Shown here in pieces: positions 23,646-32,287 of a stretch of DNA of 45,070 nt (its first letter is position 1; each line of letters begins with the position of its first letter). The notes beneath the pieces are model-generated. The model saw only the letters and a list, made by a program, of their open reading frames with translations. It was not told the DNA's origin and did not search any database. The stretch comes from Nitrospirota bacterium (GTDB lineage: Bacteria > Nitrospirota > Leptospirillia > Leptospirillales > Leptospirillaceae), in the NCBI GenBank assembly GCA_021816465.1, contig JAKAYF010000008.1:1-45070 (forward strand). Direction: 5' to 3'. The position numbers and the translations under genes were made by a program.

Positions 23646-25028
23646 ATGGACCGGCTCCGGGATGCAAGGGAAGACTTTATTGCCAGAAATCTGTCCGCTG
23701 TTTCCCGTCTGATCTTCCAGGTGATCCCAGCTCCTCCAGAAGGAAAGGCCTTTTTGGTTGGAGGTGTCGTGCGGGATATCGTTTGTCTTGGATATGGTCC
23801 TCCCGATCTTCGTGACATTGACCTCTGTCTTGAAGGGGATGTGTCGGGATGGAGTGGCTTGATCAGGGCCCGATGCCATGTCGATCCTGTTTTCGAGACA
23901 AGATTCAAGACAGCAAGGTTCTGGATGAAATCAGGCGATCGCCCTGTGCATTGGGACATTGCCATGGCAAGAAGCGAATTTTATCAACATCCCGGATCGC
24001 TCCCCATCGTTGCACCAGCTTCCTGTTTAAAAGATCTGGGGCGACGGGACTTCTCCATCAATGCCATGGCATGGCCGCTTGACGGTGCAGGGTGTCTTCA
24101 TGGGAGCCTGATTGATCCGTTCGGGGGGAGATTCGATATCAGCTCGGGGCTTCTGCGTGTTCTTCACGCACGCTCTTTTCAGGATGACCCAACCAGGATT
24201 TTTCGGGGGATTCGGCTTCTTTCCCGACTTTCTTTTGCCTGGGAGACCAAAACGCAGGCTCTTCTTGATGAAGCTGTCTCAGAAAAAAACATCCTTTTCC
24301 TCTCCGGTGCGCGCATCCGCAAAGAATTTCTCCGGGGTTTTCTTGAGAAGGATCCTGTCGATGTGCTAAGGCGCATCTATCTGTCGGGGTTGATGGACTC
24401 CCTCCTTCCGGGATCTGTCTGGAGCGAGTCTCTTGAGGCTTCTCTCTGCGAGACTGTTTCGGTGGTCAGGGCTTTTTCTGACGGTGAACCATTTGCACCT
24501 GTTGCATCAAGCTGGAATTTCGTCAGGGAGTGGTGTCCGGGGGAGATCTTCTTCTATCTGGTTATGTTGCAGAAACTGCGCTCGGAAGAGATTGATCGTG
24601 CGATGAACATATTGGGGCTTGTTGGAAAATTTGGATCGGTTATAAGGGAAATCATCCTGAATCCGATCGAAGACTCCCCGGGATGGGGAAATCCGAAAAA
24701 CCTCCTGCGACATCTTTATCGATACCTTCTCGATGCAGGATCACGCCATGATCTTGTCGATTCCCCCGGTCGGATCGATGATCGGATGAACTTTCTCTCA
24801 TCACTGTCCCTGTTTTCCGGAAAGGAGGCGGTGACGCCCTTTCTGAGAGGGGCCGACTTGATCCAGCTGGGGATTCCCCCGGGCAGGCGGGTGGGAGAGA
24901 TTCTCCGGTCTCTGGGTGAGAAAGCCAGGGAAGGGAGGATTACTTCCCGTAAGGAGGCAATCGATTGGGTGAGGACGGAAATACTCAGGATGCCAGCACC
25001 CACCACGAAACACGAGAGCCCGTCGTAG
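23646..25028 (+). CDS. CCA-adding enzyme/poly(A) polymerase family nucleotidyltransferase
   Basis: A class II tRNA nucleotidyltransferase-superfamily protein that adds CCA to tRNA 3' ends or poly(A) to RNA. Seen: FLVGGVVRDIVCLGYGPPDLRDIDLCLEG (nucleotidyltransferase GG and DxD motifs, about residues 36-65), RRDFSINAMAWPL, and DDPTRIFRGIRLLSRLSF (template-binding arm), followed by helical neck/body regions and a C-terminal RVGEILRSLGEKAREGRI-type segment. 460 residues. The track start at 23562 is a GTG inside the IS605-type right end; ATG 23646, after GTGGAG, is preferred. The end carries a long inverted repeat. CCA versus poly(A) specificity cannot be told by eye. Confidence 0.9.
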   Translation: MDRLRDAREDFIARNLSAVSRLIFQVIPAPPEGKAFLVGGVVRDIVCLGYGPPDLRDIDLCLEGDVSGWSGLIRARCHVDPVFETRFKTARFWMKSGDRPVHWDIAMARSEFYQHPGSLPIVAPASCLKDLGRRDFSINAMAWPLDGAGCLHGSLIDPFGGRFDISSGLLRVLHARSFQDDPTRIFRGIRLLSRLSFAWETKTQALLDEAVSEKNILFLSGARIRKEFLRGFLEKDPVDVLRRIYLSGLMDSLLPGSVWSESLEASLCETVSVVRAFSDGEPFAPVASSWNFVREWCPGEIFFYLVMLQKLRSEEIDRAMNILGLVGKFGSVIREIILNPIEDSPGWGNPKNLLRHLYRYLLDAGSRHDLVDSPGRIDDRMNFLSSLSLFSGKEAVTPFLRGADLIQLGIPPGRRVGEILRSLGEKAREGRITSRKEAIDWVRTEILRMPAPTTKHESPS

Positions 25029-25066
25029 TGGTGGGTGCGCTTCAGGAATGAATCTCTCTCCTGAAG
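24996..25066. terminator. Two strong stem-loops at the cca 3' end, between converging genes
   Basis: GCACCCACCAC (24996-25006) and GTGGTGGGTGC (25028-25038) are an 11-bp perfect inverted repeat spanning the stop codon. CTTCAGGA (25040-25047) and TCCTGAAG (25059-25066) make a second 8-bp stem. Neither is followed by a T run. They lie exactly between two converging genes, so a bidirectional transcription boundary is likely. Confidence 0.5.
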
Positions 25067-25074
25067 GAGAGGTG

Positions 25075-25557
25075 TCACCTGATGGTATGCTGGATGATTT
25101 TATTCAGGGATCCGTAACTGGCATCTCCTGGAATAACTTTTGCAATCACGCCTTTTTGATTGATGATCGCAACCCATGGCTCGCCGTGGACGCGCCAGTC
25201 ATGGACTGTCTGCTGCTCCGAGTCTTCATAGTCGTCAATGTGGATGAAGGCCATCCGGCTTCGGTAAAGGTCCATTAAACCGCCTATGAGCCGGGCTTCA
25301 TGGACACATGGCGTGCAGTGTACAGGAGCTCCGAAGAAAATCAGAAACGGACGATGGTGGAAAAGAGCATGGCTTACGCTTTCCCGGTGCAGGTGATCCG
25401 GAACGTTCATCGTGCAAAGATCCGTGTACCTCTCACCGATCCTGAGTACGGGATTGTGGCTGATGGGGGCCATTGTTCCCTCCTTGGGAAAGGAAAGAAA
25501 CCAGTTGCACCCTCCGATCAAGAGGAAAAAAACAAACAGGAAACTTACTTTTTTCAT
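25075..25557 (-). CDS. Thioredoxin-like lipoprotein
   Basis: A 160-residue secreted protein. The N terminus MKKVSFLFVFFLLIGGC is a lipoprotein signal with the lipobox ending at Cys17. The mature part has LIFFGAPVHCTPCVHEARLI, a thioredoxin-type CxxC (CTPC), and GEPWVAIINQKGVI, the cis-Pro loop region. It resembles membrane-tethered thiol-disulfide proteins (SCO1/TlpA-like), which may serve cytochrome maturation or copper delivery; the sequence alone does not tell. AAAGGA precedes the ATG. It diverges from the RND permease gene across a 350-base gap. Confidence 0.82.
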   Translation of the reverse strand: MKKVSFLFVFFLLIGGCNWFLSFPKEGTMAPISHNPVLRIGERYTDLCTMNVPDHLHRESVSHALFHHRPFLIFFGAPVHCTPCVHEARLIGGLMDLYRSRMAFIHIDDYEDSEQQTVHDWRVHGEPWVAIINQKGVIAKVIPGDASYGSLNKIIQHTIR

Positions 25558-25907
25558 CAGGATCCATCCTTTTGCTGTTTGAACATCAGACTTGCCACTC
25601 CCAACCAGTCATCCTCACGCCGGCAGGAGCTTTTCCGGAGAGCCCCATCCCTTTTGGACGGACTCAATCTTTCTGATCTTCGCCTTCTCTGCTATAGTAG
25701 GCCACCAGAACAGTCAGATCAAATCCTGTCCTGTCAGTGGGAACCTCTATCGGGAGGCTGCGCTTATCTGTCCTGATGTGACTGTTTTTGATGACAAACC
25801 CCTTTCCGTGGAACCGGCATAGGGAAAACATATAATGAAGCTGCCCTTTCCTTTCGCATCTTCCGCCCGCCTTCTTCGGGATGATTTCGAAACGGCACTG
25901 GAGGCCA
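25558..25907. other. Intergenic region between divergent lipoprotein and RND genes
   Basis: The 350 bases hold no convincing ORF. A weak promoter-like pair, TTTCTG (25670-25675) and TATAGT (25693-25698) at 17-base spacing, faces the RND gene. The short frame from ATG 25835 runs into the RND gene and is not supported. No repeats or RNA-like structures stand out. Confidence 0.4.
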
Positions 25908-28900
25908 ATGTTTCTTTCAACGTTTGCGATCAAAAGACCTGTTACAACCCTCATTATCTTTATCGCACTGATTGCCTCGGGAGTGTTCTCCTACCTCTCC
26001 CTTGGAAGAAATCTTTTTCCCAGGGTCTCCTTTCCAATTCTTTCCGTGACCTATCTTGTTCCGGGTGTTTCATCCAAGGTTCTTGAAAAAACGGTGGTTC
26101 CGCCGGTCGAGGAAGCCCTCTCGAGCCTTCCCGGGCTCAAGCATCTTCATGTGGTCAGTGTTCCCGGTGTGGTTTCCCTGACGGCCATTTTTTCTGAGCA
26201 TACCGATCCGAGGCTCATCTATCCCAGGCTTCAGGAAAAGGTCGAGGGGGTTGCTCCCAGTCTGCCTTCAGGTACGCCACCACCGATCATATCTGTTGTA
26301 AACCCAACTTCATTGCCTCTTTTATGGGTCATTCTCCCTATTCCCGATTCAATGGATACGCGCGTGGTCTCGGACTGGGCGATGGCAAATCTGGTCTCCC
26401 CCATCAGAAAACTTTCGGGAGTAGGGGATGTCAAGCCGATTTTTCCGCCACGGGAAGTTGTTCATGTCAGGATGCACAGAAAGGATCTGAGAAAATACCT
26501 GATCCCTGTCACCTCTGTTCTTGAATCCCTGAAAAAGGTCGGGCTTTCCATTCCTGCCGGGACAATGACCTCCGGCAAGGAAGAAATAATGGTTGAGACG
26601 CTCGACTCGGAGTCGACGATCCCATCTCTTTCTGCTTTGCCTGTTCCGAAAGGCAATGGCGGAACCGTTCCCCTGGCAGACATTGCGACGATTTCTGTTG
26701 GACCAATCAGGGAGACTGAGGTCTTCAGGATAGATGGCGCACGTGCTATCGGAATAAGGGTTTTCAAGAAAAAGGGTGCGGACGGGCTCTTCCTTTCGGA
26801 GCAGATACAGAAGATTATTCATGAAACAAGAACGGTTTTTTCAGTTTCCGGCACCAAAGGGCAATCGATCGAATTGCACCCTGTTATTCGCATGGACCGA
26901 TCGGAGATGGTTCGGAAAAACAACCGGGAGCTTCTCGAAACACTCCTTTTTGGTGGCAGCTTGACGGTTATTGTCATCTGGATTTTTCTGGGCAGCTTCA
27001 AGACAACGCTGATTGCATCGGTCTCGATCCCTTCATCTGTTATTGCAACATTTCTGATGATGAAGCTTAGCCACTTTTCCCTCAATAACATGACAATGCT
27101 TGGTTTGTCCCTGGTTGTCGGGATTCTTGTGGATGATGCAATCGTTGTGCTCGAGAATATCCATCGTCACCTGAAGATGGGAAAGCCTTTTGACCTGGCC
27201 GTTTCCGATGGGGTCGGAGAGATCGGGATGGCGGTTATGGCAACCACCTTTTCGATTGTCTCTGTTTTTGCCCCGGTTGCCTTTATGCATGGCATCATCG
27301 GAAAGTTTTTCTTTGAATTTGGTTTGACCGTTTCTTTTGCGGTTCTTGTTTCGATGCTGGTTTCCCTTTCCCTGATCCCTGTCCTGATGAAGATTGCCCC
27401 CGGAGCCGGGCTTAAACAGATTTCATCGAGATCCCTCGATAAAAAAATGGACTCCCTTCTTTCCGTGTACCGCTCTTTTTTGGCAAAGGCTCTTGATCAT
27501 CCGTGGACTGTTGCCGGAGTGGGGGGAGCCTCGATCGCAGTCGCTGCCGTGATCTTTTATCTCCTGGGAGCAGATCTCGTTCCCAGGACAGATGATGGTG
27601 CCTATGTTGTCCGGATGACCGCCGGAGAATCATCCTCCATCGCATTTTCAAAAAAAACCTTTGAGGATGTTGCCTCAAAAATACGTCAGCAAAAAGGCAT
27701 CGAGTCGGTTTTCTACCAGATCGGCAATTCCTATGGAGGTTCCACGAACAGAGGGTACTTCTACGTTCTCATGAAGCCCTTGTCCACGCGCAAAACATCA
27801 GAGGAGACCTCGATCGCTGATTTAAGAAGACTGCTTTTGTCCTATCCGGGAATTTCTTTTTCCATCGATCATCTCTCACCTCTTGGAGGAAGCGGCACGG
27901 ATGTTCCGATCCAGATCATTCTCCAGGGCCCGGACCGGAAGACGCTTGATGATCTTGGCGTAAGTCTCCACCGGTACCTTGCCAAAACGGACGGTTTTGT
28001 CGATATCACGATCCGTGAAGGGGAGAGGCAAAAACTTCTGGCCGTTGTTCCCCAAAAAAATCTTCCGCCAGGGATTGGTGCGAGAGAATTGGGCGGGACG
28101 CTTCACCTCTATCTTTCCGGAGTTGATACCGGCTGGGCCAGGGTCCATGGCCAGTCCATCCCGGTCCATCTTTCAATGAGCCCTCCTGATCTGTCTTCTC
28201 CTTCGGACCTTGCCTCTCTGCCGGTCATGACTTCCACCGGAAGGGTCATCTTCCTGGGGGATGTTGCAAAGGTGGAGTCCGAAGTCCAGTTCAAAAGGCG
28301 TGTCAGAGATGACCGGATGCCATCGGTTACGCTTGAGTCCAACCTTGCTGGCAATTTTCCTCTCAAGACAGCTCTCGACAAGATCAATCAATGGAAAAAA
28401 GCCCATCTTTCAGGAGACTACCACCTTCGGTTCGGTGGTTCAGGCGATGTCATGAACAATGCGATCGGATCTTTCATGATGGCCATCGGCCTCGCAATTG
28501 TGGCTGTTTTCATGGTCCTTTCTTCCCAGTTCGAAAGTTTCATCCAGCCATTCATTATTACCCTGTCCATTCCTGTTTCCCTGTCCGGTGCGGCACTGGC
28601 TCTTTACCTGACAGGCAATTCACTGAACATCATGAGCGCGATGGGACTGATCATCCTCTTTGGACTTGTGGCAAAAAATGCAATACTGATGGTGGACTAT
28701 ACAAATACATTGAGAAAAAGAGGCTATTCCAGAAGGGATGCTCTTTTGTCGGCATGTCCCGTAAGGTTGAGACCCGTATTGATGACAACTGTCGCAATGG
28801 TTGCAGGAATGTCCCCCATGGCCCTTGGTTTTGGCTCTGGGGGGCCGCTTCGAGCCCCCATGGCCCTTGTTGTCATGGGGGGGCTTCTGTCTTCCATGTT

Positions 28901-28982
28901 GCTGACGTTGTTTGTCGTTCCGGTTGCATATGATTGTTTTGCCCGCTGGAATTTTTTCTCAAAAGATGAACTGAAGCCGTAA
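25908..28982 (+). CDS. RND-superfamily efflux permease
   Basis: An inner-membrane proton-driven permease of the AcrB/HAE1 type, 1024 residues, complete. The N terminus (MFLSTFAIKRPVTTLIIFIALIASGV) opens directly into helix 1, the porter region follows, and TM4 shows VGILVDDAIVVLENIHRHL with the paired Asp of the proton relay. The second half repeats the fold and contains NAILMVDYTNTLRKRG and RLRPVLMTTVAMVAGMSPMALG. ATG 25908 follows GGAGG; the track start 27 bases earlier is less likely. No membrane-fusion protein or TolC-like gene is adjacent, so partners must be encoded elsewhere. Substrate unknown. Confidence 0.94.
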   Translation: MFLSTFAIKRPVTTLIIFIALIASGVFSYLSLGRNLFPRVSFPILSVTYLVPGVSSKVLEKTVVPPVEEALSSLPGLKHLHVVSVPGVVSLTAIFSEHTDPRLIYPRLQEKVEGVAPSLPSGTPPPIISVVNPTSLPLLWVILPIPDSMDTRVVSDWAMANLVSPIRKLSGVGDVKPIFPPREVVHVRMHRKDLRKYLIPVTSVLESLKKVGLSIPAGTMTSGKEEIMVETLDSESTIPSLSALPVPKGNGGTVPLADIATISVGPIRETEVFRIDGARAIGIRVFKKKGADGLFLSEQIQKIIHETRTVFSVSGTKGQSIELHPVIRMDRSEMVRKNNRELLETLLFGGSLTVIVIWIFLGSFKTTLIASVSIPSSVIATFLMMKLSHFSLNNMTMLGLSLVVGILVDDAIVVLENIHRHLKMGKPFDLAVSDGVGEIGMAVMATTFSIVSVFAPVAFMHGIIGKFFFEFGLTVSFAVLVSMLVSLSLIPVLMKIAPGAGLKQISSRSLDKKMDSLLSVYRSFLAKALDHPWTVAGVGGASIAVAAVIFYLLGADLVPRTDDGAYVVRMTAGESSSIAFSKKTFEDVASKIRQQKGIESVFYQIGNSYGGSTNRGYFYVLMKPLSTRKTSEETSIADLRRLLLSYPGISFSIDHLSPLGGSGTDVPIQIILQGPDRKTLDDLGVSLHRYLAKTDGFVDITIREGERQKLLAVVPQKNLPPGIGARELGGTLHLYLSGVDTGWARVHGQSIPVHLSMSPPDLSSPSDLASLPVMTSTGRVIFLGDVAKVESEVQFKRRVRDDRMPSVTLESNLAGNFPLKTALDKINQWKKAHLSGDYHLRFGGSGDVMNNAIGSFMMAIGLAIVAVFMVLSSQFESFIQPFIITLSIPVSLSGAALALYLTGNSLNIMSAMGLIILFGLVAKNAILMVDYTNTLRKRGYSRRDALLSACPVRLRPVLMTTVAMVAGMSPMALGFGSGGPLRAPMALVVMGGLLSSMLLTLFVVPVAYDCFARWNFFSKDELKP

Positions 28983-29015
28983 AATAATTTCGATTGCTTG
29001 ATGAAGGAGATTTGG

Positions 29016-29642
29016 ATGCGATTTCGTCTGGGAAATCTTAAATGGAGTTTTTTTTCTGTTGTTGTTTTGGCTGGAGCAGTTCTTCTATCTGGGTGCCAGA
29101 CTGTGAAAAAGACGACAACCCTGACCTCCCTCGGGTTAACTCCGGATGCAGCACCGAACGGGGTTATCGTCAGGGTCATCAATCGCTTTTTCAATCCGAA
29201 GGTGATCCCTTACGAATTTCCTTATACGATTGTTCTCGATCCATCCCATCCCTTTGTTATTCACTGCGAACATAACCGTGTCGTGAAGGTGCCGGACCAG
29301 TACAAGTCTGTCGTGATCCGTTTCATCGGCAGGAGCAATGGCTATATTCAGGCGGTGGAGTTCAAGTGGGTCGACTGGGAAGGACATATTACCAGACGGT
29401 ATTTCTTCCATCAGGACGTCGACAAGTTTCTGCATGTGCTTTCACCGGTGCCTGTTGATTCTGCAAAAGGTTTCGGAATGGGCAACTATCTGAACGGGTG
29501 TACGGATCCTCTTTTGATTGTGACTGTTGATGCCTATCCGGGAGTGGTCAATGAGTTCAACTTCCTCGGAGATTTCATCGAGAAAGTCCTTTATCCGCAA
29601 AACCCGCTGAAAGCGTTTTCTTTTGTCAGATTGTCAAAATAG
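29016..29642 (+). CDS. Lipoprotein of unknown function, 208 aa
   Basis: MRFRLGNLKWSFFSVVVLAGAVLLSGC is a lipoprotein signal ending in the lipobox LLSGC. The mature protein is beta-rich (VIVRVINRFFNPKVIPYEFPYTIVL, YKSVVIRFIG, HITRRYFFHQDVDKFLHVL) with no recognised domain. ATG 29016 has AAGGAG eight bases upstream and is better than the track TTG at 28998. It lies 33 bases after the RND permease on the same strand and may be cotranscribed, so an envelope role connected to that transporter is possible but only inferred. Confidence 0.78.
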   Translation: MRFRLGNLKWSFFSVVVLAGAVLLSGCQTVKKTTTLTSLGLTPDAAPNGVIVRVINRFFNPKVIPYEFPYTIVLDPSHPFVIHCEHNRVVKVPDQYKSVVIRFIGRSNGYIQAVEFKWVDWEGHITRRYFFHQDVDKFLHVLSPVPVDSAKGFGMGNYLNGCTDPLLIVTVDAYPGVVNEFNFLGDFIEKVLYPQNPLKAFSFVRLSK

Positions 29643-29669
29643 AGACTGAATATTTCAGAAAGGAAGTTC

Positions 29670-30188
29670 ATGGCGTCCGATGGAAGGTCAAAGCGTTTTT
29701 CTTATGAGGATATGACGGCACTCCTGGCAGAAAAAGGTTGTCGTCTGACGGAGCAGAGAAATATCATCCTGAAATCTCTCCTCTCGTTTCCTCTGACCTT
29801 CTCTCCGATGGATCTGGAAAAACGCCTGATGAAAACGGATCCTGCTTTGGGGCGTGCAACGATTTTCCGTGCAATTGATCTTTTCCTTGAAATGGGTATC
29901 CTTGAAAAAATTCATAGGGAGTCGGGGGATGATGTCTATCTTGTCGGCTCTGTCGGACATCACCATCATTTAATCTGTCGTGTCTGTGGTGAGATTCGGG
30001 ATATCAATTTTTGCCCGTTTGAAGAGGGTATTCATGAGATCATGAGAAAAGAAGGGTATTCGGAGGGATATCACCGGATTGAGATCGAAGGGATTTGCGG
30101 GGTGTGCAAAAAGGTTTCTGAAAAAACGCAGGACGAGGCTGAGGGTGGGTTAAGGTCCCATGGCGGTAAAGTGAGGCAACTCCATTGA
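29670..30188 (+). CDS. Fur-family metalloregulator
   Basis: A 172-residue Fur/Zur/PerR-type repressor. The winged-helix region is LLAEKGCRLTEQRNIILKSLL...MDLEKRLMKTDPALGRATIFRAIDLFLEMGILEKI (about 18-80). The dimerisation/metal part has GHHHHLICRVCGEI, the histidine cluster plus first CxxC, and EGICGVCKK, the second CxxC of the structural zinc site. The sequence does not distinguish Fe, Zn or peroxide sensing. AAAGGA is five bases before the ATG. It follows the lipoprotein gene closely and its 3' end may be overlapped by a small antisense ORF. Confidence 0.93.
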   Translation: MASDGRSKRFSYEDMTALLAEKGCRLTEQRNIILKSLLSFPLTFSPMDLEKRLMKTDPALGRATIFRAIDLFLEMGILEKIHRESGDDVYLVGSVGHHHHLICRVCGEIRDINFCPFEEGIHEIMRKEGYSEGYHRIEIEGICGVCKKVSEKTQDEAEGGLRSHGGKVRQLH

Positions 30189-30275
30189 GCCAAGATAGAG
30201 GCCGAAGATCAGGAGTATGACAAGACCAACAATCATCAGAGCACTGTTTTTGAGGGGTTTCCTAGGGGTAGACAT
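30150..30275 (-). CDS. Possible 41-aa single-helix membrane protein
   Basis: The frame reads MSTPRKPLKNSALMIVGLVILLIFGLYLGSMELPHFTAMGP: a basic N terminus, one clear membrane helix and a short tail. It overlaps the last 39 bases of the Fur-family gene in antisense, and its ATG (30275-30273) overlaps the proposed ATG of the plus-strand lipoprotein at 30274. No good ribosome binding site is seen. It is reported because the helix pattern looks natural, but it could be chance; the longer track ORF from 30491 is rejected. Confidence 0.33.
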   Translation of the reverse strand: MSTPRKPLKNSALMIVGLVILLIFGLYLGSMELPHFTAMGP

Positions 30276-30699
30276 GGTGAGAATTCTATGGCGTTTTGTA
30301 TTCGGAGTCAAGCGAAAATCCTCTGGAATGCTTTCAGGGATTCCTTTTTCTGCCGCTCTTTCTGTCTTGACGTTTTTTCTTGTTCTTGGTTGCTCAACAG
30401 AGGGCCCTGCTCCCATTTCCGTCTCAAAGGTTACTCCAACCACTCTCCGTTTTGACGGGGACCCCGTTCCCACACTGATCCCTACAACCAATCTGTACCT
30501 TTTTCTGAACTCTGACCGTCCCCTGTATTTTTCCGATGGTCAGTATTTTCAGTCCTACAAGGGCCACTGGTTTTCTTCAAACGGTCTGGAAGGGCCATGG
30601 ATGCCTTGTGAGGTGATGGACCTGCCAGATCTCCTGAGAAGTGTTCCTCCTGAATACTATTATGACAACTTTCCATCACAGCTAAAGAAAGACCGATAG
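30274..30699 (+). CDS. Small lipoprotein with aromatic GxWY-type repeat
   Basis: The signal ends in a lipobox (AALSVLTFFLVLGC), so it is probably a lipid-anchored envelope protein. The mature region holds LYLFLNSDRPLYFSDGQYFQSYKGHWFSSNGLEGPWMPC, the tyrosine/tryptophan-rich pattern seen in many small bacterial lipoproteins of unknown role (a segment of the form D-YY-dGxWY-GPW). Start is uncertain: ATG 30217 has CAGGAG too close, ATG 30274 has AGGGG at good spacing and is chosen, and ATG 30328 would give the shortest signal. It precedes the Sel1-caspase lipoprotein gene by 44 bases. Confidence 0.65.
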   Translation: MVRILWRFVFGVKRKSSGMLSGIPFSAALSVLTFFLVLGCSTEGPAPISVSKVTPTTLRFDGDPVPTLIPTTNLYLFLNSDRPLYFSDGQYFQSYKGHWFSSNGLEGPWMPCEVMDLPDLLRSVPPEYYYDNFPSQLKKDR

Positions 30700-30743
30700 C
30701 CTGTCGATCAGACAAGCTTTCTGTCGTGAGCCAGGGAGGATAA

Positions 30744-32273
30744 ATGCTTTTTCCTGCCTTAGCCGGACATCTTTTTTTGAGGCGTTTTTTTTCTGTGTCT
30801 GAAGCGAGCGTTCCCATCCCGTCGCCAAGAAGACTTCTCCGTTGTTTTCTGTTCATTCTGCTTCTATCGGGGTGCACCACTCTTCCGAACGGTCTGACTC
30901 ACTCTGAAGTTCAGTCGCTGCTTCTTCATAAAAAATATAAGACACTGTTCCTGTTATCCAGAAAAAATGCCATGAAAGGAGATCCCGAGTCCGAATTCAT
31001 TCAGGGCTATTTGAGTGAGTATGGGCTGGGAACGGCTGTTGATCCGAAAGAGGCCGTTTCCTGGTATAAAAAGGCTGCCTCCAAGGGGAACAGTGAAGCA
31101 ATGAATAATCTGGGCATCATGTACAGCCATGGCCTTGGCGTCAATGAACGTGATCGGCGGGCGATTTATTGGTTTACCCGTTCAGCTCGTCTGAATAACC
31201 CTGCTGGATACAACAACCTGGCGCTCCTCATGGAGGAAATAGGTGGTCCCGGGGATAAAAAGCGTGCCGTCCGTTACTTTCTCCGCGCGGCAAAGGACGG
31301 GGATCCCGATGCGATGAATAATCTGGGTCTTGTCTATATGCGGGGCGATGGTACTGCTGTCGATCGGGAAAAGGCACGATTCTGGTTTCAAAAGGCGGCG
31401 GACCATGGGCTTTCCGAGGCTCGGAAAAATATCGATTTCTTGCGGTCGGGGGGCTCTGATTCCTATGACACAAAATCTGGCACGCCGGGTAGCTTCCCTC
31501 GAGGTTCAAGGCCTGTGGAAAGCTGGATTCGCAGGCTTGACGGGAATCATGCAGTCAAGCGTCACAAGGACTGGGTTGCTGTTGTCATTGGTGTCGACCG
31601 TTATCTTATCAACGGAGTGCCATCAGCAGAGTTTGCTGATAATGACGCAGAATCCGTTGCGGGTCTTCTGAAAAAGATGGGTTGGTCGACGGTTTTACTG
31701 GAAAATGAGCATGCCAGCTACTTTTCAATCAAAAACAGAATCCTCGTCTGGAAGGGGTATCCGCTTCGACGGTTTCTGATTTATTTTTCGGGCCATGGAA
31801 CCCTGTCTCCATCGGGAACTCCCGGTCTTGCCCCTTCGGATATTCTTCCGTCGGGGGCGGGTGCGATCCCGTTGAAAACGCTGAAAGGCTGGATCAGCCA
31901 ATCTGCGTCAAAGAAGAAGTATTTGATAATTGATGCCTGTTTTGCAGGCGGAAAGAGATTTTTCTTCCCGAAGGGGACTCGGCCATTGATAGCGGTTCGC
32001 GATCAGTCGCCGGAACCAGCGGATCTTCTTGAGATGGATGCCTCGGAAAGGCACCAGGAAAGCCACGTTGATCCTGCCAGTCGACATGGTCTGTTTACGG
32101 AGGTTTTTCTGGAGGGAGTCCGAAAGCATCTGCCCACTCCGAGATGGGGTGACGTCTCAAGGGAGCTGTTGTTCCAGTTGCCATTTGAGGCGAGATCGGA
32201 AGGGTTTGATCAAAACCCTTCCATCCGGCCGGATCATTCCCCCCTGCTGGCGGGATATATTGGCGGCCCTTAA
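30744..32273 (+). CDS. Lipoprotein with Sel1 repeats and a caspase-like (C14) domain
   Basis: Three parts are visible in 509 residues. A signal with lipobox LLLSGC (Cys44) predicts a lipid anchor. Residues about 70-215 are Sel1-like repeats, for example YLSEYGLGTAVDPKEAVSWYKKAASKG, IMYSHGLGVNERDRRAIYWF and LVYMRGDGTAVDREKARFWFQKAADHG. Residues about 270-500 form a caspase-fold peptidase: WVAVVIGVDRYL, then FLIYFSGHGTLS with the catalytic His (about 350) and YLIIDACFAGGKR with the catalytic Cys (about 398). Both dyad residues are kept, so it is predicted active. GGGAGG precedes the ATG. It ends 14 bases from the converging Kelch gene. Target and trigger are unknown. Confidence 0.88.
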   Translation: MLFPALAGHLFLRRFFSVSEASVPIPSPRRLLRCFLFILLLSGCTTLPNGLTHSEVQSLLLHKKYKTLFLLSRKNAMKGDPESEFIQGYLSEYGLGTAVDPKEAVSWYKKAASKGNSEAMNNLGIMYSHGLGVNERDRRAIYWFTRSARLNNPAGYNNLALLMEEIGGPGDKKRAVRYFLRAAKDGDPDAMNNLGLVYMRGDGTAVDREKARFWFQKAADHGLSEARKNIDFLRSGGSDSYDTKSGTPGSFPRGSRPVESWIRRLDGNHAVKRHKDWVAVVIGVDRYLINGVPSAEFADNDAESVAGLLKKMGWSTVLLENEHASYFSIKNRILVWKGYPLRRFLIYFSGHGTLSPSGTPGLAPSDILPSGAGAIPLKTLKGWISQSASKKKYLIIDACFAGGKRFFFPKGTRPLIAVRDQSPEPADLLEMDASERHQESHVDPASRHGLFTEVFLEGVRKHLPTPRWGDVSRELLFQLPFEARSEGFDQNPSIRPDHSPLLAGYIGGP

Positions 32274-32287
32274 TAAATACGCGGGAT

